A stretch of DNA of 41,222 nucleotides from Azoarcus sp. (GCA_031257305.1 JAIRPB010000090.1:1-41222), one strand, 5' to 3'; shown: positions 8,473 to 16,764, counted from the first letter of the stretch. Numbers and translations: made by a program. The notes: a model not told the origin generated them from the sequence alone.

Positions 8473-9606
8473 ATGACTGCTTCTGCTGATATTTGTCTTG
8501 AATTGCGCGATACAGAAAACCCGCCGAGTCTGCGGGTTTGTGGCGCTTGGACTTTGGCCCGGTATCAGATGCTGGCCGCACAGGTGGCGAGTCTTCGCGG
8601 GCGGGTTAGGCCGGGGACGGCTATCGACTTTTCCGCGCTCACGGTGTTGGATACGGCGGGCGCGCGGCTGTTGTGCGAGCTTGTTGGGATAAGCGGGCTG
8701 AAAAACGCGCTGGCGGGCGAAACCCTCCAGCCGGCCCAGCGCGCGCTGCTGGAAGCGGTGGCCTCGGCGCTTGCTTTGCCCGGCCCGGCCCCGGAAAAAC
8801 GTTACCGCTTCGGCGATGTGCTGGTGCGTATCGGGAAGGCGATGGCCGCATTCCGGCATCATGTTGTGGGGTTGCTCGGTTTTATCGGCGTCACGCTTGA
8901 GCAGTTGGCACGCACTGTCTGCAAGCCCCGCCGCTGGCGCGTGGTGGCGACGGTAGCGCATCTTGAACATATTGGTTTTGACGCCGTGCCTATCGTGGCG
9001 CTGCTCACTTTTTTGGTGGGCGCGGTGGTGGCTTTTCTCGGCGCGACCGTGCTGGCGCAATTTGGGGCCACTATTTATACGGTGAGTTTGATTGGGTATG
9101 CGTTTTTGCGCGAGTTTGGCGTTTTGCTGGCGGCTATCTTGGCGGCCGGCCGCACTTCTAGCGCCTTTGCGGCACAGATTGGCTCGATGCGCGCCAATGG
9201 GGAAGTGGATGCTATCCGGGTGCTTGGGCTTAACCCGGTAGAGCTATTGGTGCTGCCCCGTGTGCTGGCGATGATGCTGGCGTTGCCGATTCTGACGTTC
9301 ATTGCCATTATTTGCGGCATCGCGGGGGGCATGACGGTTTGCGTTTTGCGTCTGGACATTTCGTTTGGGATGTTCGTTTCGGTATTCACCGATAATATCG
9401 GGCCGAGCCATTTTTATATTGGTATGGCCAAAGCCCCCATTTTTGCTTTTCTGATTGCCGTGATTGGCAGTTTGGAAGGTTTCCGGGCAAGCGGCAGCGC
9501 GCAGTCTGTAGGCGAACACACGACCTCTGCCGTGGTGAAGTCGATTTTTACGGTGATTGTGGTGGATGCCGTTGCGGCGATGTTCTTTATGGAGATGGGT
9601 TGGTGA
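8473..9606 (+). CDS. mlaE: MlaE-type lipid ABC permease with N-terminal STAS domain (377 aa)
   Basis: Inner-membrane permease of the MCE/Mla lipid transport family, moving phospholipids or other lipids between inner and outer membrane. Residues about 8-90 form a STAS domain (IDFSALTVLDTAGARLL), the role played by separate MlaB in E. coli; residues about 115-377 are the MlaE permease with several hydrophobic segments and the family stretch EFGVLLAAILAAGRTSSAFAA (only in part needed for recognition), followed by IGSMRANGEVDAIRVLG. No Shine-Dalgarno sequence is visible before the ATG at 8473. The stop overlaps the mlaF GTG start. First gene of a four-gene operon. Confidence 0.88.
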   Translation: MTASADICLELRDTENPPSLRVCGAWTLARYQMLAAQVASLRGRVRPGTAIDFSALTVLDTAGARLLCELVGISGLKNALAGETLQPAQRALLEAVASALALPGPAPEKRYRFGDVLVRIGKAMAAFRHHVVGLLGFIGVTLEQLARTVCKPRRWRVVATVAHLEHIGFDAVPIVALLTFLVGAVVAFLGATVLAQFGATIYTVSLIGYAFLREFGVLLAAILAAGRTSSAFAAQIGSMRANGEVDAIRVLGLNPVELLVLPRVLAMMLALPILTFIAIICGIAGGMTVCVLRLDISFGMFVSVFTDNIGPSHFYIGMAKAPIFAFLIAVIGSLEGFRASGSAQSVGEHTTSAVVKSIFTVIVVDAVAAMFFMEMGW

Positions 9607-10418
9607 GCGCCGCGAAAGCCAATGCCCATCGGGTAGGCTCCCATGCGGAACCCGTTATCCAAGCGCGGGGCATTTGCAACCGCTTTGGAAAACAGACTGT
9701 TCATGAAGGGCTGAATCTGGATGTCTTGCGCGGGGAAGTGCTGGCCGTCGTCGGCGGTTCGGGGACGGGCAAATCGGTTCTGCTGCGCACGCTGATTGGC
9801 CTTAACCGCCCTAGCGCGGGGTCGGTACGCTTGTTTGGGCAGGATATATACGCTTCACAGGCGGCGGGCAGTGCCAGTTTGTTGAGGCGCATTGGGGTAC
9901 TGTTTCAGCAGGGCGCGTTGTTTTCTTCGATGACAGTATTGGAAAATGTGGCGCTGCCCCTGATTGAGCATACCCGATTATCATCAGACGAAGCCCAGCG
10001 TCTGGCCGCGCTTAAGATTTTGCTTGCCGGGTTGCCTGCTGACGCGGGCGGCAAATTGCCCAGTGAGCTTTCCGGCGGCATGGTAAAACGGGCGGCATTG
10101 GCGCGGGCGCTTGCGCTTGACCCAGATATTCTTTTTCTGGATGAGCCAACGGCGGGGCTGGACCCCATTGGTGCGGCGGCATTCGACCAATTGATTTTGA
10201 CCCTGCGCGGCGCGTTAGGGTTAACGGTTTTTCTGGTGACGCATGACTTAGATACGCTCTATGCCATTGTGGACCGGGTTGCGGTGCTGGCTAATCGGCG
10301 GGTTCTGGTCAATGATTGTCTGGAAGCCGTCGCGGCAACCGAGAATGAATGGATAAAAGAGTATTTCCACGGCCCACGCGGCCGCGCCGCGCAAACTGCG
10401 CGTAATTGTGAATCATGA
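9603..10418 (+). CDS. mlaF: MlaF-type ABC transporter ATPase (271 aa)
   Basis: Cytoplasmic ATP-binding subunit that powers the MlaE-type permease. Walker A is GGSGTGKSVLLR, the signature is LSGGMVKRAALARAL, Walker B is DILFLDEPTAGLDP, and the H-loop is VTHDLD. The FQQGALFSSMTV stretch after the Q-loop is characteristic of MCE-linked ATPases. I chose GTG at 9603, whose last two bases open the mlaE stop (GTGA), with GGAGA at 9591-9595 as ribosome binding site; a TTG at 9600 is possible. Its stop lies ten bases before the mlaD start. Confidence 0.93.
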   Translation: MSAAKANAHRVGSHAEPVIQARGICNRFGKQTVHEGLNLDVLRGEVLAVVGGSGTGKSVLLRTLIGLNRPSAGSVRLFGQDIYASQAAGSASLLRRIGVLFQQGALFSSMTVLENVALPLIEHTRLSSDEAQRLAALKILLAGLPADAGGKLPSELSGGMVKRAALARALALDPDILFLDEPTAGLDPIGAAAFDQLILTLRGALGLTVFLVTHDLDTLYAIVDRVAVLANRRVLVNDCLEAVAATENEWIKEYFHGPRGRAAQTARNCES

Positions 10419-10428
10419 GAGAGGCAAC

Positions 10429-11361
10429 ATGGAAACCCGTGCGCACCATCTTCTGATTGGCCTTTTTACCGTGGGTACGGTGCTGGCCGCGCTTGTCTTT
10501 ACGTTGTGGCTCAATGGCAGCGGCGATGAAGGCGATTTCAAAACGTATGACGTATTGTTTGATGAGGCGGTATCGGGACTCTCGAACGGTAGCACGGTAG
10601 AGTACAAAGGCATCAAAATTGGTACCGTGCAGGATTTGAGGCTTGACCCTACCAACATGCGCCGTGTGCGCGCCCGGATACGGGTGGAGCCGGTGGCGCC
10701 CATTTTTACCGATACCCGTGCGCGGCTTCATACCGCTGGCATTACCGGGTTATCGACGATTACCCTGACTGAAGGCACCGGCGAACCTTTGGCCCCGCGC
10801 CCCGGCGAAATTCTGGTCATTCCCACGGAACTTTCCTCGCTTAGCAAACTGCTGGATAGCGGCGAGGACGCGATGACCAACGTCAACCGCACGCTGATTC
10901 ATGTTCAGGCGCTCTTTTCGGAAAACAACCTCGCTAACGTTGCCCGCACGCTCGAAAATCTGGAACGCGCCACGAGTGCGTTATCTGCCGGGCAGGAAGA
11001 TATGCGCCAGACGCTTGAGCAATTGTCCCGCGCCAGCAAACAGGCCAACGTGGTGCTGGGCGAGACATCCCAACTGATACAGGATGCCCGCCGCTTGCTG
11101 GATGGGCCGGGGCAGGGCGTGTTCGATAGCGCCCAGCGTTCGATGGTGTCGCTGGAACACGCGATGCAAAGCCTCGATAAGCTGTTGGCGGATAACCGAG
11201 TCCCGTTGGATACGGGGCTGAAGGCTTTGGCGGATTTGGGTTCTGCCGTCACAGAACTGCGCTCAACCCTAGCGTCTTTGCGCACGATTGCCCGCCGGCT
11301 TGAAGAGCGTCCTGCTGATTATCTGCTGGGCCTTGAACCTACCCGGGAGTTCAAACCATGA
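10429..11361 (+). CDS. mlaD: MlaD-type MCE-domain substrate-binding protein (310 aa)
   Basis: Periplasm-facing, membrane-anchored MCE protein that forms a lipid-conducting hexamer on the MlaE/F core. One N-terminal membrane segment (about 8-26) precedes a single MCE domain (about 34-110, with GLSNGSTVEYKGIKIGTV and ITGLSTITL). The C-terminal part (about 140-300) is mostly helical, heptad-like sequence, longer than in E. coli MlaD (183 aa), and so resembles the helical tails of longer MCE proteins. The start is ATG at 10429 with GAGAGAGG at 10416-10423; a GTG at 10408 in frame is less likely. The stop overlaps the next start (ATGA). Confidence 0.9.
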   Translation: METRAHHLLIGLFTVGTVLAALVFTLWLNGSGDEGDFKTYDVLFDEAVSGLSNGSTVEYKGIKIGTVQDLRLDPTNMRRVRARIRVEPVAPIFTDTRARLHTAGITGLSTITLTEGTGEPLAPRPGEILVIPTELSSLSKLLDSGEDAMTNVNRTLIHVQALFSENNLANVARTLENLERATSALSAGQEDMRQTLEQLSRASKQANVVLGETSQLIQDARRLLDGPGQGVFDSAQRSMVSLEHAMQSLDKLLADNRVPLDTGLKALADLGSAVTELRSTLASLRTIARRLEERPADYLLGLEPTREFKP

Positions 11362-12044
11362 TGTTCAGGCGCTTTTGCTGTTTCCTTCGCAAGCTCTGCG
11401 TTTTATGCCTATTGCCTTGCGCGGGCTGTACGATTTTGCCCAAACCTGAACCCGTCGACGTCTACCTCTTGCCTGTTTCACGCGATGCCGCACGTCCCGC
11501 TGACACAGCATTGCGGACATGGTCGCTGCGCATTGCCCGCCCGGATTCCAGCGGGCAACTGCTCGGGCAGCGCATCCTCGTTATCCCCGAACCCAACCGG
11601 GTGAGCGTCTATCAGGGCGCGAATTGGCACGAGCCAGCCGCGCTGTTGCTACGTAACCGTTTTTTTGACGCATTTAGGGCCGACGGGCGCATCAATGCGC
11701 TGTCGACCGAAGAAATGCGGACTTACGCGGATTTTGAACTGGCGAGCGAACTCGCCGCATTTCACAGCGAATATCGGCAGGAAGGCAAACCGCCGGAGGT
11801 GTTAATCAAGCTCGATGCCCGCGTAATTGATACGGCCAGCCGCCGTATTGTGGCCAGCCGCGCTTTTGAAGTGCGGGAAGCCGCCGCCGACGGTGCGGTC
11901 CCCACCGTGGTGGCGGCTTTTGGGCGGGCCGCCGACCAGCTTTGTGCTGACCTCGTGGCGTGGGCTATTGCCGGGGCCGATGGGGCGGGGCGGGCGAACG
12001 CCCCGGCAGAAACCTTGCCGGTGAAGGAAGCGCCCCAACCTTAA
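11358..12044 (+). CDS. ABC-type transport auxiliary lipoprotein (228 aa)
   Basis: Outer-membrane lipoprotein of the ABC_trans_aux/PqiC type, usually the outer-membrane partner of MCE transporters. The lipoprotein signal ends at LLPCAGC, with the lipidated Cys at residue 24. The mature part carries the family sequence LRIARPDSSGQLLGQRILV and a later ELASELAAFHSEY block. The start ATG at 11358 overlaps the mlaD stop by four bases. No mlaC-like periplasmic carrier and no mlaA gene is seen in the window, so the lipoprotein may replace the carrier as the outer-membrane contact. A Gly/Ala/Pro-rich tail ends the protein. Confidence 0.82.
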   Translation: MMFRRFCCFLRKLCVLCLLPCAGCTILPKPEPVDVYLLPVSRDAARPADTALRTWSLRIARPDSSGQLLGQRILVIPEPNRVSVYQGANWHEPAALLLRNRFFDAFRADGRINALSTEEMRTYADFELASELAAFHSEYRQEGKPPEVLIKLDARVIDTASRRIVASRAFEVREAAADGAVPTVVAAFGRAADQLCADLVAWAIAGADGAGRANAPAETLPVKEAPQP

Positions 12045-12055
12045 AAGCGGTTGCC

Positions 12056-12286
12056 CTATTTATGACGGACAAAAAACTCGTAAGTGCTGTCCGGCATTTC
12101 TTTTTGGCTTAGCATCTCGTGCCCGGTTTGGCGGACAAACGCCTCGAAATCCTTGACTGACGCAGGGTCTGACGTGAGCACCCGCACAACCCGCCCGTTG
12201 GGCAAATCAGCCAGCGCCCGCTTGAGTCTCAAAACTGGCAACGGGCAACTCAAGCCCCGCGCATCAACATCTTTGTCAAATTCCAT
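12056..12286 (-). CDS. tusA: TusA/SirA-like sulfur carrier protein (76 aa)
   Basis: Small cytoplasmic sulfur carrier. The family motif is present as DARGLSCPLPVLRLKRAL, where Cys14 of CPxP carries the persulfide. Family members pass sulfur to tRNA thiolation (TusBCD-MnmA) or to molybdenum cofactor and dissimilatory sulfur enzymes; which applies cannot be told here. The start ATG at 12284-12286 follows AAGGTG seven bases upstream, and the gene begins 14 bases after the bepA stop, so it is the second gene of a bepA-tusA operon. It converges with the Mla operon, 11 bases apart. Confidence 0.9.
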   Translation of the reverse strand: MEFDKDVDARGLSCPLPVLRLKRALADLPNGRVVRVLTSDPASVKDFEAFVRQTGHEMLSQKEMPDSTYEFFVRHK

Positions 12287-12300
12287 CTTGTTTCACCTTA

Positions 12301-13755
12301 TCAACGCAGTTTTCTTGGCGGGTCACGCCATTTTTCCTCAACGGAACGTTTGCGGATTTCGCGCAAGCGCGCGTCAATGGCGGACATCTCGTAAAAGTCG
12401 CCATCCCCGGCGCGGCGCGCCAGTTCTAGCTGTTCGAGCGCGGCCCGCCAAGCGCCCTGCAACACATAGACTTCTGATTGTGCACGGTATTGTGCCGAGC
12501 GGTGGCCCAAATTTGCGTTGGCATGCGCGAGCAGCCCCCACAGCCGGGCATCGTTTCCATGTCCCGATAACGCCCGCCGCACGGTTTTTTCCGCCTCGGC
12601 GGCTTGTCCGCCCGCAATCTGCGCGTCAGCCAGCGCATAGACTAAACTCATGCGGTCTGGAAAATCACGGTACGCGGCCGTCAGGGTTTTAATCGCAGAG
12701 TCCGTATCGTGGCGGGCCATCGCAATTTCAGCGGATAGTCCCGCAACAAGCGGCGAAAACGCGGCCCATCGGCGCATCGCGTCAGCCGTGTGCGCCGCTT
12801 CTTCTAAGCGCCCCTGCTTGAGTTGCGCGTAAGCCAAGCCATAACGTAGCGCCGCGTTGTTTGGGCTGCCCTCGATTTGTCCTGCAAACAAACGTACCGC
12901 TTCAACCGCAGGCATTGACTGGACGCGCAGACGGGCGCGCACATAGCCGAAATCCGGCGAATCAGGGACTTGGCGGTAACGCATGCTCATCACCCGGTTT
13001 TCCATATCGGCAATACGTTCCGTGGTGAGCGGGTGGGTGCGCATATAAGCCGGCGCGCTATTTTCGTATAGGCGTGAGTTGCGCTGTAGCCGCTCAAAGA
13101 ACGCCGCCATCCCGCGTGCGTCAAACCCTGCTGATTCAAGCGTTTGCAGGCCGATACGGTCTGCCTCGCGTTCAAAATCGCGTGAATAACCCAACTGCGC
13201 TTGGGTAGCGCCGGCGACGCCAGATACGATAACCGCTTCACTCACTTGCGGATTCTTAGCCGCGAGTCCCGCCAAAATGGATGCTAACGTCATCCATGTG
13301 AGCTGTTTCTGCTTGCCAATGAGTTGCGCGATATGCCGCTGGGTAACATGCCCGATTTCATGCCCAAGCACCCCGGCTAATTCCGACTCCGACTGTGCCG
13401 CGAGAATCAGGCCAGTATGGACGCCGATATAACCGCCCGGAAATGCGAATGCGTTAAGCATGGCATCTTTCACCACAAAAAATTCAAAAGCGCGTCCCGG
13501 CTCGGCACTTGCCGCCACCAGACGCCGCCCGAGCCGGCTGATGTATTCCGCCACCACCGGGTCGTCGATTACGGACGGGTCTTGGCGCACCTCGCGCATA
13601 ATTTCTTCGCCCATCTGACGTTCTTTGGCAGGCGAAAGGTCATCAACGCCCACGTCCCCCAAATCGGGCAAGCCCGCCGCAAAAGCGTTGGGGATAAGGC
13701 AAAAAAGCAGCACGAGAAGCGATGAAAACCATTTACGCATGATTCCGCGCATCAT
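12301..13755 (-). CDS. bepA: Periplasmic M48 metalloprotease of the BepA/YfgC type with TPR-like tail (484 aa)
   Basis: Periplasmic zinc protease and chaperone that controls outer-membrane protein assembly. A signal peptide ends near NAFAAG (about residues 23-28). The catalytic motif is GVLGHEIGHVTQRH (HEIGH at 132-136), and EREADRIGLQTLESAGFD supplies the third zinc ligand. The C-terminal half (about 270-450) consists of alanine-rich helical repeats, as in the TPR domain of E. coli BepA, and the overall length matches that family. The start at 13755 has AAGGCGG directly upstream; ATG codons at 13752 and 13740 are also possible, the latter giving a cleaner signal peptide. Confidence 0.88.
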   Translation of the reverse strand: MMRGIMRKWFSSLLVLLFCLIPNAFAAGLPDLGDVGVDDLSPAKERQMGEEIMREVRQDPSVIDDPVVAEYISRLGRRLVAASAEPGRAFEFFVVKDAMLNAFAFPGGYIGVHTGLILAAQSESELAGVLGHEIGHVTQRHIAQLIGKQKQLTWMTLASILAGLAAKNPQVSEAVIVSGVAGATQAQLGYSRDFEREADRIGLQTLESAGFDARGMAAFFERLQRNSRLYENSAPAYMRTHPLTTERIADMENRVMSMRYRQVPDSPDFGYVRARLRVQSMPAVEAVRLFAGQIEGSPNNAALRYGLAYAQLKQGRLEEAAHTADAMRRWAAFSPLVAGLSAEIAMARHDTDSAIKTLTAAYRDFPDRMSLVYALADAQIAGGQAAEAEKTVRRALSGHGNDARLWGLLAHANANLGHRSAQYRAQSEVYVLQGAWRAALEQLELARRAGDGDFYEMSAIDARLREIRKRSVEEKWRDPPRKLR

Positions 13756-13921
13756 ACCGCCTTGCGCAAGCGGATGGCGTCAAAATAATTCAATTGCCCG
13801 CCTGTTTTTGCTGAAACAGTGACTAACACTGTGCGGATTGGCTCACCTATACCCTCATTAGACTGTAAAGTGACAATAAAACGCATAAAATACAATAACA
13901 TAAAATAAACACAAAAACATG

Positions 13922-13950
13922 TTGACATACGCACAAGTAATACCTATATT
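13922..13950 (+). promoter_or_regulatory. Strong sigma70 promoter for the comEA-like gene
   Basis: TTGACA at 13922-13927 (perfect), a 17-base spacer, and TATATT at 13945-13950 (5 of 6). The predicted start leaves a leader of about 25 bases with AAAGGAG at 13969-13975 before the ATG at 13983. Confidence 0.75.
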
Positions 13951-13982
13951 AACTTTTCCAGTTAACCCAAAGGAGTATTGTC

Positions 13983-14294
13983 ATGCAACGGTTCCTCCGT
14001 TCTCTCGTTTTGTTTTTCGCGCTCAGCCCCTTGGGCGCGATGGCGCTAGAACCCGTCAATATCAACACTGCGGATTCAGCCGCTCTACAGCAAATTAACG
14101 GCATCGGGGCCGCCAAGGCCAATGCCATCATCGAATACCGCAAAGCCAACGGCCCATTTGCCAAAGTTGAAGATTTGGTCAAAGTGCCGGGAATCGGTGA
14201 AAAATCCCTCGTCCACCTAAAGCCGCAAGTCACCGTAGGTTCCGCCACCTCAGCGGCTCCGGCGGCTAAAGCGGCGGGGGGCAAGGCGAAGTAA
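13983..14294 (+). CDS. Secreted ComEA-like helix-hairpin-helix protein (103 aa)
   Basis: Small exported DNA-binding protein. A signal peptide covers about residues 1-21 (cleavage after AMA). It is followed by VNINTADSAALQQINGIGAAKA and the second hairpin VPGIGEKS, the tandem HhH pattern of ComEA. The tail is Ala/Lys-rich. Family members bind incoming DNA in the periplasm during natural transformation, and many proteobacteria carry this short stand-alone form. No other competence gene is nearby, so a role in DNA uptake is inferred only. It has its own strong promoter and ends in a hairpin shared with msrAB. Confidence 0.88.
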   Translation: MQRFLRSLVLFFALSPLGAMALEPVNINTADSAALQQINGIGAAKANAIIEYRKANGPFAKVEDLVKVPGIGEKSLVHLKPQVTVGSATSAAPAAKAAGGKAK

Positions 14295-14298
14295 AGAA

Positions 14299-14336
14299 AA
14301 AACGCCCGTTTCTTTTTGTGGAAACGGGCGTTTTGG
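14299..14336. terminator. Bidirectional terminator between comEA-like gene and msrAB
   Basis: AAAACGCCCGTTTC (14299-14312) and GAAACGGGCGTTTT (14321-14334) form a 14-base perfect stem with an 8-base loop. A-rich and T-rich ends on the two sides allow termination in both directions. Confidence 0.85.
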
Positions 14337-14347
14337 AGAGTGGGCAG

Positions 14348-15973
14348 TTATTTAACAAGAGGTTTTAATTCGCCATAGTTTTGTTTGTCCATTTCTTCAT
14401 AAGGAACGAAACGGATTGAAACACTGTTGATGCAATAACGTAACCCGCCTTTTTCTTTAGGACCGTCATCAAATACATGCCCGAGATGGGAATTGCCAAC
14501 GCGGCTTCTTACTTCGGTTCGCTTCATACCATAACTGTTATCGACGTGTTCAGTAATCACTGCTGGGTCAATAGGTTTTGTGAAACTTGGCCAGCCACAG
14601 CCCGAATCAAATTTATCAGCGGAAGAAAATAACGGTTCGCCAGTGACTATATCTACATAAATGCCCGGGCTTTTATGATTCCAAAATTTACCTGAAAAAG
14701 CGCGTTCTGTTCCTGCGTTTTGGGTAACATTGTATTCTTCGGGCGTCAGGATTTTTTTCAATTCTTCATCAGAAGGTTTTGAATAAAGATTGGGATTTAT
14801 AAGCCCCGTTTTTGGGGGCTGAATATCTTTTAGGCTATCAAAACTAATATGGCAATATCCGCCGGGGTTCTTTTTCAAATAATCTTGGTGATATTCTTCG
14901 GCAAGAAAATAATTTTTAATGGGCTGTAATTCTACCGCCAGCGGTTTGTTGTATTTTTTCTGTACCTCCGCCATGACAGAAGCAAGAATTTTTTTGTCGG
15001 CATCATTTGTGTAATACATACCCGTGCGATACTGGCTACCTATATCGTTGCCCTGCCGATTGACGCTAATGGGGTTAATGATTTTGAAAAATTGTTCCGC
15101 AAGGGTTGTGAGGCTAATCGTTTTGGGGTCATAGCGCACATGTACGGTTTCAGCGTGGCCGGTTTTTCCAGAACAGACTTCCTCGTATGTGGGGTTTTCT
15201 TTTGTGCCGTTTGCGTATCCAACGGTGACATCCTGTACGCCGGGAATACGTGAGAAGTATTCCTCGACGCCCCAAAAACAGCCGCCGGCAAAATAAATTT
15301 CATGGAAGTGGGTTGTGTGAGCCATTGTTTTTTTTATATCCAAGGTTTGGTTGGGCATTTCGTTTGTCGGTAAAATTTTGCCAGCAGTTAAGTTTTTAAG
15401 AATCTGCGCGTTCGATTCTTCGCCTCTTGTCTTTTTTAACACTGTGCCGTCTCCGGCTAAATACACCGCCGTGGGATAAGTCCGAACATCGAATTGCTCA
15501 ATGATAGCGCCTGATTCGTCAAAATAAACCGGAAAAGTAAGTTTTTGGGTTTTCGCCCACTGAATGAAATCATCCTTGGGAATTTCCCCGTTTAATCCGG
15601 GGGTAACAATAGAGATTACCGCCACATTTTGCAAAGACGACGCCTGTTTAGCCAGCGCCGCAAAATCCTCAAGTCCCCCCAAACAGGAAGGACACCATGT
15701 TGCCCAGAATTTAATGTAAACCGTTTTGCCTTGAAACTGCGCAAGGTTTATAGGGACACCATCCAACCCCGGCAGGGATTGTCCATAAGCTGATTGGGTG
15801 ATTGATGAAAAATTTTGCATAGGGCGTGTTTTATCTACAGTTTGCGGGTTAAAGAATGCCCAGAAGCCGATGAGCGTGACGAGAAAGACGGCTATCGGAA
15901 AGATTTTGCCTGTTTTGCCTAAAAAATGACGAATACGCTCGGTGTTATCTGAAAAATGGCCTAGGGATTTCAT
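14348..15973 (-). CDS. msrAB: Thioredoxin-like/MsrA/MsrB fusion, PilB type (541 aa)
   Basis: Envelope methionine sulfoxide reductase that repairs both S- and R-forms of oxidised methionine. An N-terminal membrane segment (about 24-41) anchors it. The TlpA/ResA-like thioredoxin domain spans about 65-200, with WCPSC at 93-97. MsrA follows (about 223-375) with catalytic GCFWG (C232). MsrB comes last (about 400-540) with SGCGWPSF (C459) and catalytic RYCIN (C514). The order and length match Neisseria PilB, where the thioredoxin domain receives electrons from DsbD. I note that CxxC zinc motifs of many MsrB proteins are absent. The gene is AT-richer than its neighbours, suggesting acquisition. Start ATG is at 15971-15973, with AGGCG upstream. 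Confidence 0.93.
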   Translation of the reverse strand: MKSLGHFSDNTERIRHFLGKTGKIFPIAVFLVTLIGFWAFFNPQTVDKTRPMQNFSSITQSAYGQSLPGLDGVPINLAQFQGKTVYIKFWATWCPSCLGGLEDFAALAKQASSLQNVAVISIVTPGLNGEIPKDDFIQWAKTQKLTFPVYFDESGAIIEQFDVRTYPTAVYLAGDGTVLKKTRGEESNAQILKNLTAGKILPTNEMPNQTLDIKKTMAHTTHFHEIYFAGGCFWGVEEYFSRIPGVQDVTVGYANGTKENPTYEEVCSGKTGHAETVHVRYDPKTISLTTLAEQFFKIINPISVNRQGNDIGSQYRTGMYYTNDADKKILASVMAEVQKKYNKPLAVELQPIKNYFLAEEYHQDYLKKNPGGYCHISFDSLKDIQPPKTGLINPNLYSKPSDEELKKILTPEEYNVTQNAGTERAFSGKFWNHKSPGIYVDIVTGEPLFSSADKFDSGCGWPSFTKPIDPAVITEHVDNSYGMKRTEVRSRVGNSHLGHVFDDGPKEKGGLRYCINSVSIRFVPYEEMDKQNYGELKPLVK

Positions 15974-16042
15974 AATAGCGCCTATGTTTTAGTCTTACGC
16001 CAAGTAGATACCGTCTCCGCCGTCAAGGCATCGCAGAGTATC

Positions 16043-16130
16043 CGTCATTGCGAGCGAAGCGAAGCAATCCAGAACGGTATTCCTGCCCGAAAGCCTGGAT
16101 TGCCACGGCGCTTCGCGCTTCGCAATGACG
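16043..16130. repeat. Palindromic intergenic repeat (GTCATTGCGAGCGAAG type)
   Basis: Left arm 16043-16072 begins CGTCATTGCGAGCGAAG and ends CAATCCAG; right arm 16095-16130 begins CTGGATTG and ends CGCAATGACG. The arms are imperfect inverted copies around a 22-base centre. Elements with this core are scattered through many bacterial genomes as non-coding, REP/MITE-like units. The rest of the 390-base gap 15974-16363 shows no gene, only this element and the terminator at 16302. Confidence 0.65.
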
Positions 16131-16301
16131 GGATGGGTGTTTGCCCAACGGTCGTGGGTTGGCGGGAAGATTTCAGGATGCGGGTTTCTGTAGAGGGGGC
16201 AGACAGCGTTTTCCAGATAATGTACTCCCCTCATGATGGCCTTAGGCGTTTTTTCCGCCCTAACAGTACGCCAAAGCGACTAGCATGATTGCCGAGCCGC
16301 T

Positions 16302-16337
16302 CAAATAAAAAACCGCCTTTCGGCGGTTTTTTATTTG
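16302..16337 (-). terminator. Terminator downstream of tRNA-Asp
   Basis: CAAATAAAAAACCGCC (16302-16317), loop of four, GGCGGTTTTTTATTTG (16322-16337). On the minus strand the stem is followed by a T-run, placing it 27 bases after the tRNA 3' end. Confidence 0.8.
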
Positions 16338-16363
16338 AAAATCAACAGATTACAAAGTATTTC

Positions 16364-16440
16364 TGGCGGAGTGGACGGGACTCGAACCCGCGACCCCCGG
16401 CGTGACAGGCCGGTATTCTAACCAACTGAACTACCACTCC
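16364..16440 (-). tRNA. tRNA-Asp (GTC)
   Basis: On the minus strand the gene starts GGAGTGGTAGTTCAGTTGG and ends GGTTCGAGTCCCGTCC-ACTCC-G-CCA. The acceptor stem GGAGTGG pairs with CCACTCC, the discriminator is G, and CCA is encoded. The anticodon loop reads CCTGTCACG, giving anticodon GTC. Length is 77 bases. It stands alone between its own promoter and a hairpin terminator. Confidence 0.97.
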
Positions 16441-16513
16441 ACACGTTAAGCTCACCCGGAAACCCCCGCGCCTTGCGGTAGGAGGGAACGCTTGTTCCCG
16501 GGCGAAAGCGGGG

Positions 16514-16541
16514 ATTATAGAGATTTTTTCCGTCCACGCAA
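16514..16541 (-). promoter_or_regulatory. Candidate promoter of tRNA-Asp
   Basis: On the minus strand: TTGCGT (16536-16541), a 16-base spacer, and a perfect TATAAT (16514-16519), followed by a GC-rich stretch as is usual in stable-RNA promoters. The predicted start is about 65 bases before the tRNA. The -35 box is weak. Confidence 0.5.
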
Positions 16542-16639
16542 GGGTACGGGCGTTTCTGTGGGCAGAAATCCGTCAATTGCGTGGGCGGATGGCCACCGTT
16601 CTTCTTGCCAATGGGCAGGGTGAGCGTGTTACGTCTATT

Positions 16640-16656
16640 TGCACAGAAGCAGTGCG
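16640..16656. promoter_or_regulatory. NtrC-like binding site 1 upstream of glnA
   Basis: TGCACAGAAGCAGTGCG: compared with TGCACY-N5-GGTGCA it keeps TGCAC and GTGC at the right 17-base spacing. Its centre is about 127 bases upstream of the predicted sigma54 start. Confidence 0.55.
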
Positions 16657-16669
16657 CTATAAGGCGTTA

Positions 16670-16686
16670 TGCACCAAATTAGCGCA
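16670..16686. promoter_or_regulatory. NtrC-like binding site 2 upstream of glnA
   Basis: TGCACCAAATTAGCGCA: the left half-site is perfect, the right half keeps GCA. Its centre is 30 bases (about three helical turns) from site 1, as in the enteric glnA enhancer. Confidence 0.5.
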
Positions 16687-16748
16687 TATGATTCATTCGG
16701 ATTTTCCCAGTCCCTTGTGACACAATGCGCGTTTGGCTGCATTGTCCT

Positions 16749-16764
16749 TGGCACGGATACTGCT
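16749..16764 (+). promoter_or_regulatory. Sigma54 promoter of glnA
   Basis: TGGCACGGATACTGCT matches the RpoN consensus TGGCACG-N4-TTGCW except for one base. The invariant GG (16750-16751) and GC (16762-16763) are ten bases apart as required. Predicted start is near 16775, about 95 bases before the glnA start codon. With the two NtrC-like sites it indicates nitrogen-limited activation. Nothing else is recognised in the 428-base gap 16441-16868 apart from the tRNA promoter. Confidence 0.8.

Noticed and set aside
10309-10731. 140-codon antisense frame at the mlaF-mlaD junction
   Set aside because: It lies fully opposite two well-supported overlapping genes and has no recognisable features.
15995-16288. 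Short open frames on both strands in the msrAB-tRNA gap
   Set aside because: They run through the palindromic repeat and have no ribosome binding site or family similarity; the region looks non-coding.
16364-16440. tRNA-Asp as an attachment site for an integrated element
   Set aside because: No integrase gene and no repeated copy of the tRNA 3' end were seen within the window.
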